Shown: positions 1-11,932, counted from the first letter of the stretch. The stretch is 64,000 nt of DNA from Flaccisagitta enflata (GCA_965153355.1 OZ231126.1:73470001-73534000), one strand, 5' to 3'. The notes: generated from the sequence alone by a model not told the origin. Made by a program: numbers and translations.

Positions 1-82
1 ACTTCCTTAAGAGTTTGTTTTCTAAAAAACATCCTACAAATCATGGAAGATTATCGGTAATTGAGGTTCCTTTTAAGTGTTG

Positions 83-685
83 TACTATCTTGCTAATATA
101 TATATCGACAAACATATGGGGCATAGATACTAGAAGAATGGTGTAAACATAAGAAAATCGGTGATGTCTAGAAACTTAATCGAATTTCCGAGCTAATGAC
201 GCAAACCGCATTGCTTTAAGCTCAGTTGTTTAAAAATGACAAGCAAAACAAAATTGCTATCTCAAGTAGAAAATGGCAAAAAGAATTGCATTTTAGAATG
301 TCATGGTCCTAAGCGCAGCATCATAAGAGACGAATGCGCCTTTTTGTTTGGATCATGGAGTCAAGCTGGTGTCAAGTTGGTGTATGGTTGGCCTGGAAAC
401 AGTTCAGACCTCAATCCAATCAAATTGTCATAGATTCAGATAAAGAAGCTACAGTTGAGGCTACAAGTTCAGACTCAGGAGAATCATTCTCAATATGTGA
501 AAGAACGTTACACGTCCTAACCTTCAATCACTTAATGAAGGCATGCCGAGGCTCACAAAAGCCATAGTTAATACCCAGGGAGGTCGCAAACGATACTAGT
601 TGTATTTTACAAATGTTTGATCTATTTTTAGATGATATGATGGGCTGTATTCTACTTTGTCAATATACTTTTTAGCAAGATAGTA
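83..685 (+). mobile_element. Short Tc1/mariner-like element with TACTATCTTGCTAA ends
   Basis: The left end reads CTATCTTGCTAA after TA (83-84) and the right end reads TTAGCAAGATAG before TA (684-685). This gives matching inverted termini and the TA duplication typical of the Tc1/mariner superfamily. The 599-bp body contains only the C-terminal part of a decayed transposase, so it is a non-autonomous internal-deletion copy. A similar-sized relative with TACTATCTTGG ends lies at 61471-62085. Confidence 0.75.
236..599 (+). pseudogene. Decayed Tc1-like transposase, C-terminal part
   Basis: One frame reads GWPGNSSDLNPI near residues 50-62 of the ORF starting at 236. This matches the WP-NSPDLNPIE block around the last catalytic acid of Tc1-type DDE transposases. 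A second frame, ending at the TAG at 597-599, reads LNEGMPRLTKAIVNTQGGR followed by KRY. That is the usual C-terminus of Tc1 transposases (MPRRL..A.I...GG.TKY). The two pieces are in different frames with stops between them, so the gene is broken. The N-terminal DNA-binding part and the first two catalytic Asp regions are absent. The fragment lies inside the TA-flanked element at 83-685. Family assignment is by motif only. Confidence 0.7.
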
Positions 686-992
686 TGCTCTTCATCCACC
701 TCTATGTTTTACTCTTACGTTAAATAAACCCATTTCCGAAAATCTCTGATTTTTAACCCGCACTTCTAGCTCAAAATTTCGTCCTGGCATTTATTCATGC
801 GTCGCTGTTTTCCCTGACTTTCCTCCGTTTCCTCCTTTCATCTATTATTTTTTTTTCTTGACTTCTCTTTTTTCGTCGATGTCTTCTTCAGTTCATGTTT
901 TTTTTACCATTTCAATATTTCATTACTGAGACCAACTCTCTTTTTTTTTCCAACGACCTTTTCGGCTGTGGTTAAAATTGTCACTGCACGAG

Positions 993-1172
<180 letters not shown>

Positions 1173-1315
1173 CTAAACCCTTGCACCCTGACAAAAGCGC
1201 CTACAGCCCTACACCCTGTAAATTTGTTAAAGGGTATTTTCTTTGGAGAAAGAGAGACACACACGCGCGCGTATACTCAGAAATGTTTCTTTCTCTTCAG
1301 TCAATTCTTAGCATC

Positions 1316-2234
1316 TATAGTACGATGGGAGCAAAGACCACCTAGACTGGAGGATAGATTTTAAGTATTCTAATTTCATTTGATGTATATAAAAATCAAT
1401 ATTCATGCTAATCAAAGATTGCACTATTGCTGGAATATATTACAGGGGTGTATATAGTTGAGCGGCTTTTGATTTTATTCCCCCCCCCTGCCTTTGATTT
1501 TCTTCGCGTTAGGCGTTGCGTCGAATTATGATTTTCTTCCCCACAAAGCAATAAAACAGTACATTATAGGTTTGAATAGTGTTAAAATGTGTTGTGGTAA
1601 GCAGAGACTACCATTTGGAACTACCAAAAGTGTACAATCCTCAAAAATTTCCTTTTTTCTTTTTTTTTAGCTTTTGATTTTTTTCCCCATCTCCAAACCC
1701 TTTGATTTTATTCCCCCCCCCCCCGCCAGGGAGGGGGAATGCTCAACTCTATACACGCCTGATATATTACCTTCTCTCATTCTTCAACATGTGGCTTGAC
1801 TTCATCAGGATTTCATTTTTCAATATTCTAACCTAGCTCATCAGATAAAACAAAGAATTTTCATATAATCTAAAAAAAAAATCAGCTCGATCGGATCAGT
1901 TTTACGCTTATTTTAAGTTTTGCCCAGATGTTAATTTACATAATTATTTTTTTGAAAAAATAACTGTAAAACCTGTAAAAATAATCTAATTGAGCTGATT
2001 TTTTTCTTTAAAATTACATTAAATTTCCAGCCCGATCTGATAGGCTAGGTTAGAATGTTGAAAAATGAAGTTCTGATAAAGTGAAGTCACAAGTTGAAGA
2101 ATGAGAAAAACTAATATTGCAATTGAGCAATTTTTAATAAGCATAGATCTCAGTTTTTTCATAAATTAAATTAGATTTAAAATACCTAAAATCTATCCTC
2201 CAGTCTAGGTCGTCTTTGCTCCCATTGTACTGTA
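1316..2234. mobile_element. Foldback MITE, TA-flanked, long inverted arms
   Basis: The left end (from 1318) reads TAGTACGATGGGAGC and the right end (to 2232) is the inverse of CAGTACAATGGGAGC. Both are flanked by TA (1316-1317, 2233-2234). Similarity of the arms continues inward through the block with 'GACTGGAGGATAGATTTTA' and then through 'AACCTAGCTCATCAGAT' near 1830-1850 versus its inverse near 2037-2055. Most of the element is therefore two arms of roughly 290 bp. The left arm is interrupted by the hAT MITE at 1443-1761. No coding capacity is seen. Confidence 0.8.
1443..1761. mobile_element. hAT-type MITE nested in the foldback element
   Basis: The left end is CAGGGGTGTATATAGTTGAG and the right end is the inverse of CAGGCGTGTATAGAGTTGAG. 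The element is flanked by a perfect 8-bp duplication ATATATTA at 1435-1442 and 1762-1769. An 8-bp target duplication and a CAGGG-type terminus are hallmarks of the hAT superfamily. The 319-bp body holds two copies of 'TTTGATTTTATTCCCCCCC' and no ORF. Confidence 0.85.
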
Positions 2235-2301
2235 TATATTTTCTATTTCGATATGCTTTAGAATTAATTTATTTTTCGGGAATCTTTTTTCCTCGAAATG
2301 A

Positions 2302-2365
2302 TTTTTAGTTGCGGTCACGCAACTCTATCAGAGGCTTTGTCCGTCCGTCCGTCCGTCTGAAGGGC
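2302..2365 (+). mobile_element. Hairpin/TCCG element, 5' end only
   Basis: TTTTTAG is followed by the hairpin GTTGCG-GTCA-CGCAAC, then CTCTATCAGAGG (a second small hairpin), then TTTGTCCGTCCG repeats. No 3' end (third arm and CTTGT) is found downstream. Around 2500-2528 there is a lone inverse pogo-like end (GGCGGAGTTCCACTGTA). Confidence 0.65.
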
Positions 2366-4070
2366 CCCAAAAATTGGACTTAAAAAGGCAAGTCACTGTT
2401 AAAGCGGGGGCTGAAAAGCAGGGGTATTCATGCATTACAAAAACCTGAATAATTTTGGGACTTTTTATCTTGTCCTCTAAAGGCAGGGCACCTTTAAAGG
2501 CGATGTTATTGAGGCGGAGTTCCACTGTAATTCCAAGTAAGAAGCGCAGTTGTAACTTACCTTTTAAAGCAGAAAATCGCGGCAACATCGTAGCATCAAA
2601 GAAAAGAGAGAAAATATGAGAAAAATTGAAAAGAGAGATCAATTATTATCATCGATAAAAAGTTCGTGACATTGATGGATAACACAGGTTCGTCATTGAA
2701 AAAAAAGTCGACTGCAGAATACCAAGATGGACATTAACATTGAGGATTGAGGTCGGAGCAGGTGGTGTACGTGACATTCGACGAATAGATTACCACCCAA
2801 AGGCTGATCTACAAACGGCTCAGTCTTGGTTAAATGGGTATTGTTGGACAATGGCCAATGGGCAAGGGTGAATGAAAATCATCAGCTGACTGCTCTGTAA
2901 TTATTGAAAACAATTTCATATGAAAGAATTGCCATTTCTTTTACTTATCCTTGACAGGCTGGGCAAGATCTTCTGTATTGATCCATGAAGAATTGATAAA
3001 AACCTTCTTGCCCACTGATGCCGTGGCACTTTAGTGCATATTGAACAATTATATAAATATTGTATTTTTTTCATAAGCTCGATGAAAAATTTCATATACA
3101 GTTATCCGTCAAGGAATCCTATCTTTCAATCCAAATACATAGAGGGACGCTCTAAAACACATGAATGTGAACAAGGAGTCGCAAAACTTGATCTAATATC
3201 CATGCACCGACGGACGGACGGACGGACGTTCCGGACCGATGTAATCATGTTCGTGCGGAAAAAAGTATCAGAAACGTTTTGATTGTTCATTCCTTTTTTG
3301 TTTTCTTTTTCGTTTGTTTTTGTCTGGCATAAGTTGAATTCAATCTATTATATGATTCATACCATTAATCAAAGAATAAAGCAACGTTCTCATAGCCAAT
3401 TCGTCTAAAAGAATCCCCCAGAAGTAATAAACAAAAGGATGAAAAAAAAAACCTGTCACAACATTTATAAACAAGATCGGAAAATGACTTAAAAGATAAA
3501 TCTTTATATGTTTTTTGCGACTCCTGTGGGAAACATTGCTCCATCACAAATTGCCTCTAAATCGAGTCCGCTCCCATAAGAATGAATGATTGGAAAAAAA
3601 ACAGCACCAAGATAAAAAAAAATGTGACGATTTAGGAAAATAAGAATGGATGGGTTAGCAATGGTTGTGAAATAAAGGTAACACAGAAAATCAAAAGAAA
3701 TAGATGGCGGAGTGACACGTTACTTGGGCGGCGCCCAATGGAACATTTCTATTATAATTATGACGAAGGGTTGTTTTTAACTCTTTTTGACAAAGTTAGC
3801 ATATGGACGATGTAGTGGACAAACAAAACAGCTTGACATGGAGTTCGATATCACGAGCAAAGGCATAATTACCGCCTGTGAATTTCTCAACGATAACTCA
3901 AATTGGCTTTGCTCAATCAAGACTTTATTTGCCATCCTCAAAAATGTCGATTTGCTTAATGTTTTCTCAACATGAGTTCATTATTTCTTGTTTGTTTATG
4001 AACTGGTACCGCGGGCGTGAGATAAAATGGATAATCCACAAAGTGAGGAGAGAGACAGACAGATACAGAC
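2366..4070. other. Gene-free interval, no recognised feature
   Basis: Apart from a short GACG run near 3207-3230 and the lone MITE end near 2510-2528, I see no repeat structure and no convincing ORF. A short frame near 2795 reads YHPKADLQTA, which resembles a Ty3/gypsy integrase block, but it is too short to call. Confidence 0.5.
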
Positions 4071-4074
4071 AGAG

Positions 4075-4179
<105 letters not shown>

Positions 4180-4370
4180 GCGTTAAAAGACAAGCAAATG
4201 GACAGAAAGGTTATTCATTGAAAGACAGAATTTGATTCCAAACTGAACGGTGAATGAACAGAATTTGATAGATGGATACTTTAACGGGCTTGCTCTACTA
4301 AATTGAATTGCAAAGATACTTGACAAGAAAAATAAACATACCGGCGTCTTTTGATTGAAAAAAGAAAAAA

Positions 4371-4736
4371 CATGCGTCGACAGAAAGAGAAGTAAAGAGA
4401 CATGTGTCGCTAGACAGAATAGTGAGCATACATGCATCGCAAGACAGAAAAGCAAACAAACATGTGTCGCTAGACAAAAAAGTAAGCATGCATGCGCCGC
4501 TAGACAGAAAAGCGAACAAGAATGTGTGTCTAGACAGATGAGCGAACAATCATGTGACGCCAGACAGACAAGCGAACAGACATGCGTCGCTAGACAGACA
4601 AGCAAACAGATATGCGTCGCTAGACAGACAAGCAAACAGATATGCGTCGCTAGACAGACGAGCGAACAATCATGCGTCGCTAGACAGACAAGCAAACAGA
4701 TATGCGTCGCTAGACAGACAAGTGAACAGACGGAGT
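4371..4736. repeat. Minisatellite with a unit of about 30 bp
   Basis: About twelve units run head to tail, each built on CATGCGTCGCTAGACAGA followed by AAAGCAAACAGA. The last units (about 4570-4730) are nearly identical and the first ones are diverged, as expected when an array grows at one end. The frames across it translate to repetitive peptides and are not considered genes. Confidence 0.9.
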
Positions 4737-5159
4737 GAACGTGACTTGAGTTGAGATTTCTCAGCTCCATCAACTGGAAGAGAAAAGCCGGTGAAAAATT
4801 GACGTTCATTTTGAAAATGCCATCGAACCGAACGGCTAAGCAGGAGCAGCAACAGCAGCAGCAACAGCAGCAAAAGCAGCAGCAACAGTAACTGCCGTAG
4901 CAGCAGTCATGGCGGTAAAAGACGACAGCCGGAGAAAAAAAGGACGACGGAATTTGTTAATTACCGCGAAAAGATATAAGACATAATGTCATTAGAAGAT
5001 AAAAAGACATAAGACATGATATCAATAGGAAATATGAGACATAATGTCATTAGCGTCTTCTCTTCTTAAGCATTAAAATCAACCTAAACAATGTTAATCC
5101 TCTTTTGGGCTCAATGTGTAATTGTTTTCTTTTTCTTGTAATAAATCACTGCTTCATAA

Positions 5160-5232
5160 GTTTTAAGAGCGTCAAAGCATCTCTTGAAGAATTCGTCTTT
5201 GTCCGTCCGTCCGACTGGCTTTCAGACGGTCA
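5160..5232 (+). mobile_element. Hairpin/TCCG element, degenerate 5' end
   Basis: TTTTAAGAGCGTCAAAGCAT, CTCTTGAAGAA and CTTTGTCCGTCCGTCCG follow the family layout (hairpin, CTCT..AGAG, TCCG tract) with a weakened stem. No third arm is seen before the next copy at 5319. Confidence 0.45.
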
Positions 5233-5318
5233 GTCACTCTCAAGCCACCAAGCGCCTTTCGGAATACCCGACCTTGTCAATCGACTTAAGCGAGTAAAAA
5301 TCCCATCTACTTTATAAG

Positions 5319-5565
5319 TTTTTAAGTCACATGCACGCGACTCTACACCTTGGTCTGTCAGTTGGTAGGTCGGTTGGTCCGTCGGTCCCGTAACATTTTT
5401 AAATTTTCAACGTTTTTCATCGTTTTTTAACATTTTTTAACATTTTGTCGCATTTTTTGACATTCTTTAACATTTTTTTACATTTGCTGACATCTTTCGC
5501 ATTTTAACATTTTTCCTTTTTAACATTTTTTAACATTTTTCAAAATGTTTTAACATCAGACGGCC
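5319..5565 (+). mobile_element. Hairpin/TCCG element carrying a (TTTTTTAACA)n minisatellite
   Basis: The copy starts TTTTTAAGTCACATGCACGC. It continues GACTCTACACC and a GTCGGTTGGTCCG tract, then about 170 bp (5392-5563) of a roughly 10-bp unit TTTTTTAACA. The stem is imperfect and no 3' terminus was found. A second copy (to 5652, minus) faces it. Confidence 0.6.
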
Positions 5566-5579
5566 CATTTTACATGGTT

Positions 5580-5652
5580 ATCATAACAAACAGACCAACA
5601 GACAGACATATGGATATGACCTCACATGGACATGCGTTGACGCATGTAAAAA
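5580..5652 (-). mobile_element. Hairpin/TCCG element, 5' end, CATGCG subtype
   Basis: Read on the minus strand from 5652: TTTTTACATGCG-TCAA-CGCATG, then a TCTGTCTGTTGGTCTG tract. The stem is fully paired but differs from every other subtype, so both sides have changed together. Confidence 0.55.
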
Positions 5653-5814
5653 GAAACCTTCGGTCTCTGCTCTGAGAGGCACTTTGTGGTTTCTCGGCTG
5701 AAAGCGTTTCTTCATTTGGATGACGGGCGGCGGCGGCGGCGGCGGCGGCTACGGCGGCGACGGGCGGCAGCCTTTTAAGGGATCACGGGATCATTTGTCA
5801 GCAGCTGCAACGCC

Positions 5815-6424
5815 CACGGGGAAACAAGAGGGCAAGAAAAACTGGGAAACAAGAGGGCAAGAACAACTGTGTAAGTGCATGGATGTGAGTGATCAATTAT
5901 CAACAAGTGCTTCAATTCCAAAGGGGAAACAATTTGAGAAGGTGGGCAAAAACAAATGTGTAAGTGCATGAATGTCAGTGTAAACTAATGCATTGACCCC
6001 CAAGGGAAACAAATTGAGAAGAAGGGCAAGAACAACTGTGTAAGTGCATGAATGTCAGTGCTAGCAAGTGTATTAACCCCCAAGGGAAACAACTTGAGAA
6101 GAAGGGAAAGAACAACTGTGTAAGCGCACGAATGTGAGTGTTAACAAGTGAATTAACCCCAAAGGGCAACAAATTGAGAAGGAAGGCAAGAGCATCTGTG
6201 TAAGTGCATGAATGTCAGTGTTAACTTACGTATTAGCCCATACAGGGAAACAACATGAGAATCTCATGATGAGATGGTGGGCAAGAGCAACTGAGTAAAA
6301 GCACGATTGTGAGTGATAACTTGCTATTAAGTGCCTCAACACCCAAAGGGAAACAACTGGAAAAGGAGGGCAAGCGCATCTGTGTAAGTGCATGAATGAG
6401 AGCAATAACGAGTGCATTAAGTTA
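5815..6424. repeat. Tandem repeat with a unit of about 80 bp
   Basis: Roughly seven units contain GGGAAACAA, TTGAGAAG, GGGCAAGAACAACTGTG and TAAGTGCATGAATGTCAGTG. A further partial unit (7206-7250, 'ACAGGGAAACAACTTGAG') lies beyond the MITE at 6425-7204. The MITE therefore inserted into the array and split it. Confidence 0.85.
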
Positions 6425-7206
6425 CTACCTAGAGCAAAACTCTTTGTCCACCTGTAATCACTTACAGTTGAACCCCGCTCTAATGGATTTCAGGGGACCA
6501 ACAATTTTCTTCTGTTATAGGCAGACTTTTTTTATTGCCAACAAAGGAAATAAAAGAAATTAACTTGAAGGGACCATGTATTTGTGTCTGTTATAGGCGG
6601 AATTCCGTTGGTGGCGGGTCCGTTAGAGCGGGGTTCAACTGTATATCCTAACTTCTGAAAAAGATACATACAAAAAATTGGTGAGATTCAAAAACTAGAT
6701 CAAAAATTCTTTTGTTTGAACCCAATCTGGTTCCTGTAGCTTCTACCGTTTGGAATAGAGAGCTTTTTGAAAAAGTCACACCCTTTTTGCAAAAGAATTG
6801 AAGAATTTTGTTTCCTGTTTTGAGTACCATCAATAAAATACATATTCTTTACTGTGTTTGATTAGAGAAAGTCAATTTTCTAGCATGTTTCATTATACCA
6901 AGTGTGGGTAGCCTAAAAACTGGACCAATGTTGACCAGACAGCCAATATTTGATCAGGAATAAAAATAAAAAAACAGAATGCCACTACAGCTAAAAAGCT
7001 AAATAATTATTTTTTCGTCTGAGTGCGGTCTGGGCAGATTACCTCAAAGGACACTACAAATTGTTACAAAGAAGGTGGCAAGCTGTTGCTGTACTGGGAA
7101 ATGGTCATGTAAAGTGTAAGAACAAAAAAATCCATGTAATCACTAACATCTCATGATTAAATGAACTTTTAGCCAGGGTGAACGAAGACTTTTGCTCTAG
7201 GTAGTA
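6423..7206. mobile_element. Tc1/mariner-type MITE, CTACCTAG ends
   Basis: The left end is CTACCTAGAGCAAAA (from 6425) and the right end is its inverse, TTTTGCTCTAGGTAG (to 7204), each flanked by TA. Just inside the right end, AAGTCTTCGTTCACC matches the left terminus of the MITE at 10383, so the two belong to one family. It is 780 bp long and includes the nested 177-bp element at 6465-6641. No transposase is recognised. Confidence 0.85.
6463..6643. mobile_element. pogo-like MITE (CAGTTGAACCCCGCTCTAA)
   Basis: The ends are CAGTTGAACCCCGCTCTAA and its inverse TTAGAGCGGGGTTCAACTG, flanked by TA. It is 177 bp, nested in the MITE at 6425-7204. Close relatives of nearly the same length are at 16305-16480 (176 bp) and 54801-54981 (181 bp, more decayed). 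Confidence 0.85.
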
Positions 7207-7693
7207 TACAGGGAAACAACTTGAGCCAAAGGTCAAAAGCCACTAATGAACGATAACATGAGCGCCTGTGTCAACGAACATCGGTTGAGGGCCCAAGTGA
7301 TATCACACGGGTGGATGATCTATCTACGACACAATAGAAACAACCTAAGAATAAGGTTCCAAAAGCAAATAACTGAACGGACATCAATGCGAAGGCGAAC
7401 AAGTAACATGACCGTTTTGGTTGGGGATGGAAGGGGGGGGGGAAGGGGTAGGGGGCAGAAAAGCGAGTCTGAATTGGATGGCATCAACTTAAGTTAAGGG
7501 TCCTAGAATTGTGGTAATAAACCTGCATCGAAAGAGTCTATGGCGCGAGACGTAACTTCGTAAGATACAAAACGCGGTCGTTGGACTTGGAAACAATGAA
7601 ATTTCCAAAGACCGAAGTGGGCCGAGACTCAACACTTGGAAAAAAAAAGATTTACTTCCGAGTTTCGCGTCGACCAAAATGGAGTTAAATCAC

Positions 7694-7837
7694 TTTTTAG
7701 TTGCGTTGGTCCGTCACTCGGTCCGTCCGTCGGTCGGTCCATCGGTCCGTCGGTCGGTCGGTCAGTCCGTGAGCACTAGTCAAAAAGTGCCCCTGCCCAC
7801 CTGTCCGCAACTGGTGGCCGTGTATCCGGCCTTGTTT
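7694..7837 (+). mobile_element. Hairpin/TCCG element, 3'-complete, hairpin arm 2 deleted
   Basis: TTTTTAGTTGCG runs straight into TTGGTCCGTC, so the hairpin's second arm is missing. The 3' part is intact: GCCCCTGCCCACCT, GTCCGCAAC, TGGTGGCCGTGTATCC and GGCCTTGTTTT. The third arm GTCCGCAAC fits the GTTGCG subtype. Confidence 0.8.
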
Positions 7838-8056
7838 TCTCTTTGGTAGTCGTTAACTGTTTCGTCGAATGTCGAATGTTTGTATACAAGCATTTATATA
7901 AAAACAAAGAAAACGTAAATTTACTTACTCTCTCTCGGGCGGAAGCAAACGAGAGAAAGCGTTCAAAACAGACTCAGCAACACATGCAAGTCGCTGACTT
8001 GAGTCGCGGCTATAGAAGCTTCAATCGCGGCTACGGGAGGCTCCGGAAGTCGCGAT

Positions 8057-8540
8057 AGGCGGCGCCGGTGGCTAAGGCAGGCAGCGTCAGTGGTAACGGC
8101 AGGCGGTGTCGGTGGCAAGGGCAGGCGGTGTAGGTGGTAACGGCAGGCGGCAGGCGGTAGGCGGCGTCGGTGGCAAGGGCAAGCGGCGCCGGTGGTGAAG
8201 GAAAGCGGCGCCGGTGGCAAAGGCAGGCGGCCCCGGTGGCAAAGGCAGGCGGCGCCGGCGGCAATGGCAGGCAGCGCCAGTGGTAACGGCAGGCTGTGTC
8301 GGTGGCAACGGCGGGAGGCAGGCAGCAGGCGGCAGGCGGCAAGTGGCTCCAGTGGCAAAGGCAGGCAGCGCCGGATGTTGCGGCAGGCAGCGCCGGAAGT
8401 TGCGGCAGGCGACACCGGAATATGCGGCAGGCAGCGCCGGAAGTTGCGGCAGGCGGCGCCGGTGGCTACGGCAGGCGGCGCCTTTGGCAAAGGCAGGCGG
8501 TACCGGAAGTCGCGGCCGGCGGCTTCGGTGGCAACAACAG
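8057..8540. repeat. GC-rich minisatellite, GGCGGCGCCGGTGGCAAAGG type
   Basis: A GC-rich array of units of roughly 20 bp (GGCAGGCGGCGCCGGTGGCA variants) stands out from its AT-rich surroundings. Several frames stay open on both strands (for example 7963-8490 minus, 8192-8666 plus). This is the expected result of a stop-poor GC repeat and no domain is seen in them. Confidence 0.75.
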
Positions 8541-8888
8541 TCGCCGTCTGTCATTCCAAACTCGAGAAGTAACACTTTTCGCCAAATTTACGATTTTTCC
8601 GGGAAACATTTCAAGAGAGAAACTCGAGTGTTTCGGAAAGCGCGCGCGACGGGCGGCCGCCTTTGAGGCAAATGTATCTGCCTCGTTCGCGTGCGAGAAG
8701 CGGCAAAAGCGTGTACGAAATGCTGGTATCGTAATGGTGTGCCAGTAACGTTTGCCATCATTGGCCTATGATCCAATTCACAATGGCTCATGCGTGAAAT
8801 ATTTGGTTTCTTTCTACATCTTTGTCGCAAAAAAATTTTATCTAAGAATATCCATACATTTTTGTGAAATTAGAGACAGTTTATAACA

Positions 8889-9130
<242 letters not shown>

Positions 9131-9486
9131 TCATAAAGAACATCGTTCAATGCGTACATGTCTGGCTTTCTCGGCCATTCTCTGCCAAAATCCCTTTCCT
9201 TCGTTGTATACTAGTCAGTCTTGTAAAATGGCGTTATAATGCCTTTTTCAGCGCGGATAAAATGGGAGTCCCAAAGGGCTGTGGCAACGCCAAAAACAGA
9301 GAAAAGAGCGGGGGGCAAAGGGGGTTGGAGGGATGGAAAGCTAACAGTCAGATGACACATCGAAAGTTAAGTACATCTGTAACGAAAGGATCAATGGCCA
9401 ATTGGCTCACCAATTAAAGTTAATGAGGTAACCAGATGATTACCCAGATGATTACCCATTTATGAATCTTAAAAGATTACTTAGAA

Positions 9487-10056
9487 TCGGGAAAAAAAAC
9501 GAAGTCCGTCTTCGACTTTTTGACATATTTGAGAGAAACATGGTTTTCATTTTCTTATGGGAAAGTAGGGAAGCTGATAGAGCTCTCCGATGAAATTGAT
9601 AAGGTAAGATAAATTTGATGATTTTTTTCATTTGACGCCAAGCAGAATGCTCCATGACACATATTTTTTGCGTTATGATTTTTTAAAGATTTATTTACAA
9701 AAATTCAAATTGATTTTTTTAAATTTTTTATGATTTTATCTAGGATCAATAAAAGAGTGTATTCATGATTGTTTAAGCATGCAAATAAAAAGAGGGGTGT
9801 TTTTGAGCAAATACAAGAAAGCATGTCAGTGAGCATAGCTGGTTATCTGGTAGAGTGCTTTTGAGTACTTTTGCTCATGTAGTTCATTTGGTTCAGTTTT
9901 ATTTTTTTCTAATTTTCAGTGCAATCAATATATACAATTGCTCTTGATTTGATCTAACAAGTAAAAAAAATTGCAGCGACTTAAGACAAAAACTTTGTGA
10001 AAAGTGACCAATGCTTACGGCTTTTTTCCACACAGCGACAGCCGCCATTAATGGTA
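9487..10056 (+). mobile_element. GGAAAAAAGTCG element, short copy
   Basis: This is one of three homologous copies (also 11933-12765 and 32061-32906). The 5' part begins TCGGG, an A-run, then CGAAGTCCGTCTTCGACTTT, a small hairpin. The 3' part ends GCGACAGCCGCCATTAATGG. It is about 570 bp against about 840 bp for the others. The missing part is the AGCTCATTTAGCTCA-rich middle. No coding capacity. Confidence 0.7.
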
Positions 10057-10154
10057 TGTGTTATGTGAATCAAACATCCAACAATCAATCGAAAACACAA
10101 GGATCATTTTTCTGCGGACTGTTCAGTAAAGATAGGTATGAAGTGAGATGAAGG

Positions 10155-10156
<2 letters not shown>

Positions 10157-10233
<77 letters not shown>
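10157..10233. repeat. (GA)n microsatellite
   Basis: About 75 bp of GA repeats. Confidence 0.95.
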
Positions 10234-10380
10234 CCCCCTCCGTTGTTTTGGCAATTTTCGTTTTGGCAGTTTTCGTCTGGTGTTCCATGTGCCAGAAATG
10301 CCTCTTTTCTATTGAATGCAATTTGACGAAAGAGCTTTGAGAGAGAAAATAGGAGGAAAGAGAAAGAAAGAGAGAGAGAA

Positions 10381-11095
10381 TACTACCTAGGAAAAAAGTC
10401 TTCGTTCACTTGATGAGGATGTGCATTTACTGAATGAATATCAAGTGGGTTAAAGTTTTCTCCTTTTCAGTACCTCATCTGATGTCCCGCCGAGGCTGTG
10501 ACTGCTTCTGTTTGGCTTAGTGACGGTTTTCTCAAACTCTAAAATAAAGTTATGCGAAGATATGTCACTGCAGATTTGAGCGCAAATATTTTTCAGCCAT
10601 TCAATTGATAAAATTTATTCCTCTTGTTTCAGAGGTTTAATTCTAGGCAAAATGATGTCACTGCAGATTTAAGCGCAAATATTTTTCAGCCATTCAATTG
10701 ATACAATTTATTCCTCTTATTTCGGAGGTTTAATTCTAGGCAAAATATTTTCAACTGTTGTGAAATTGGGACTTCATGCGAAATTCATATGGTGGTTGAT
10801 AAAAAAATTCAATAATGATTTACTAAATCAACTAAAACAATATTATGACAGGTATTTCGATAAATGCGTATTCCAAAACAGATTCATCTCTGATTTTTCT
10901 TCATTTTCAAAAAAGAGTACGCAGCTTCAAATCGCTCTCATTTTTAGATGCTTTGAACCACAAAAATGGAATTGGTGCCAAATGGTAGAACTTTTAAAGC
11001 AGTTTCTGATCCTCACCAATTTTTCCTACTTATTATTACTAAAAATTTTTTTATTACTACTTTAAGGTGGTCGAAGACTTATTTCCTAGGTAGTA
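10381..11095. mobile_element. Tc1/mariner-type MITE, CTACCTAGGAAAAAAGTC ends
   Basis: The left end is CTACCTAGGAAAAAAGTC and the right end is the inverse of CTACCTAGGAAATAAGTC. TA lies at 10381-10382 and 11094-11095. The body (711 bp) contains a direct tandem duplication of about 91 bp starting at GTCACTGCAGATTT (10564 and 10655). Same family as 6425-7204. Confidence 0.88.
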
Positions 11096-11135
11096 TACTG
11101 GCAGTTAACGAGCGAGGATCCGCGAGAGCGGAAAA

Positions 11136-11246
<111 letters not shown>

Positions 11247-11480
11247 GTAACTCGTAAAGTGTTGGAAGGTGAGAGCGGAAATGACCGTCGGAGCAGGTTC
11301 TTGCTTTCTCGAATGGATCTTCATTCTCATCGTTTTCGATTTTTCTTTCCCTTTCTTTTCTTTTCTTTTCTTTTCTTTTCTTTTCTTTTCTTTTCTTTTC
11401 TTTTCCTTTCTTTTTATTTTTCATTCATTTTTTTGTCATTCCTTTTTTTCGTCATTCTTTTTGTATTTCGTTTCTTTCCG

Positions 11481-11711
11481 TTTTTAGTTGCGGACACGCA
11501 ACTCTAAAAGAGGCTTTGTCCGTCCGTTCGTCACGCGCGAGTTAACACGCTCGAGTTGAAAACGCGAAAAACGCGTATTTATGATGCTGCAGTTGGTATT
11601 GTATGTGTGTGAGTGTGTGGGAGGGGGATTGGGAGCGGGGTTGCGGTGAGGCTGAGGGTTGGCCGCCCCTGCCCACCCGTTCGCAACGATATTGTGACCC
11701 CGCGTCACTTG
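11481..11711 (+). mobile_element. Hairpin/TCCG element, complete, GTTGCG subtype
   Basis: TTTTTAG, hairpin GTTGCG-GACA-CGCAAC, CTCTAAAAGAGG, TTTGTCCGTCCG. The 3' part reads CGCCCCTGCCCACCC, third arm GTTCGCAAC (one mismatch to the inverse of GTTGCGGAC), then GATATTGTGACCCCGCGT and CACTTG. It shares this 3' end type with 44695-44886. Confidence 0.85.
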
Positions 11712-11932
11712 GTATCTTTACTTTGGGAGGATGTCCCTAAGACAACAAGAATTTTTTCCAGTTTTGATTCCAAAGCACGAAGATTTCTGAGCTACTTTTG
11801 ATCTTTCATTTTTGAGATTTTTTCTTGCTCTGCCCTACAGTCACTAATTTCACCTTGTTTTTTTTTCAGTTGTTTGGTTTAAATAAGCTACTTAGACGAG
11901 ACAGTATTTTTGAGCAAGATGGTCGGGAAAAA

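Noticed and set aside
2790-2840. YHPKADLQTA frame resembling a Ty3/gypsy integrase block
   Set aside because: Only about ten residues match and no other pol motif is nearby.
4371-4736. CRISPR-like array of 30-bp units
   Set aside because: Units are contiguous without unique spacers and the context is eukaryotic; it is a minisatellite.
7963-8748. GC-rich frames of 126-175 residues on both strands
   Set aside because: Stop-poor GC-rich minisatellite. Both strands and several frames are open at once, with no conserved motif.
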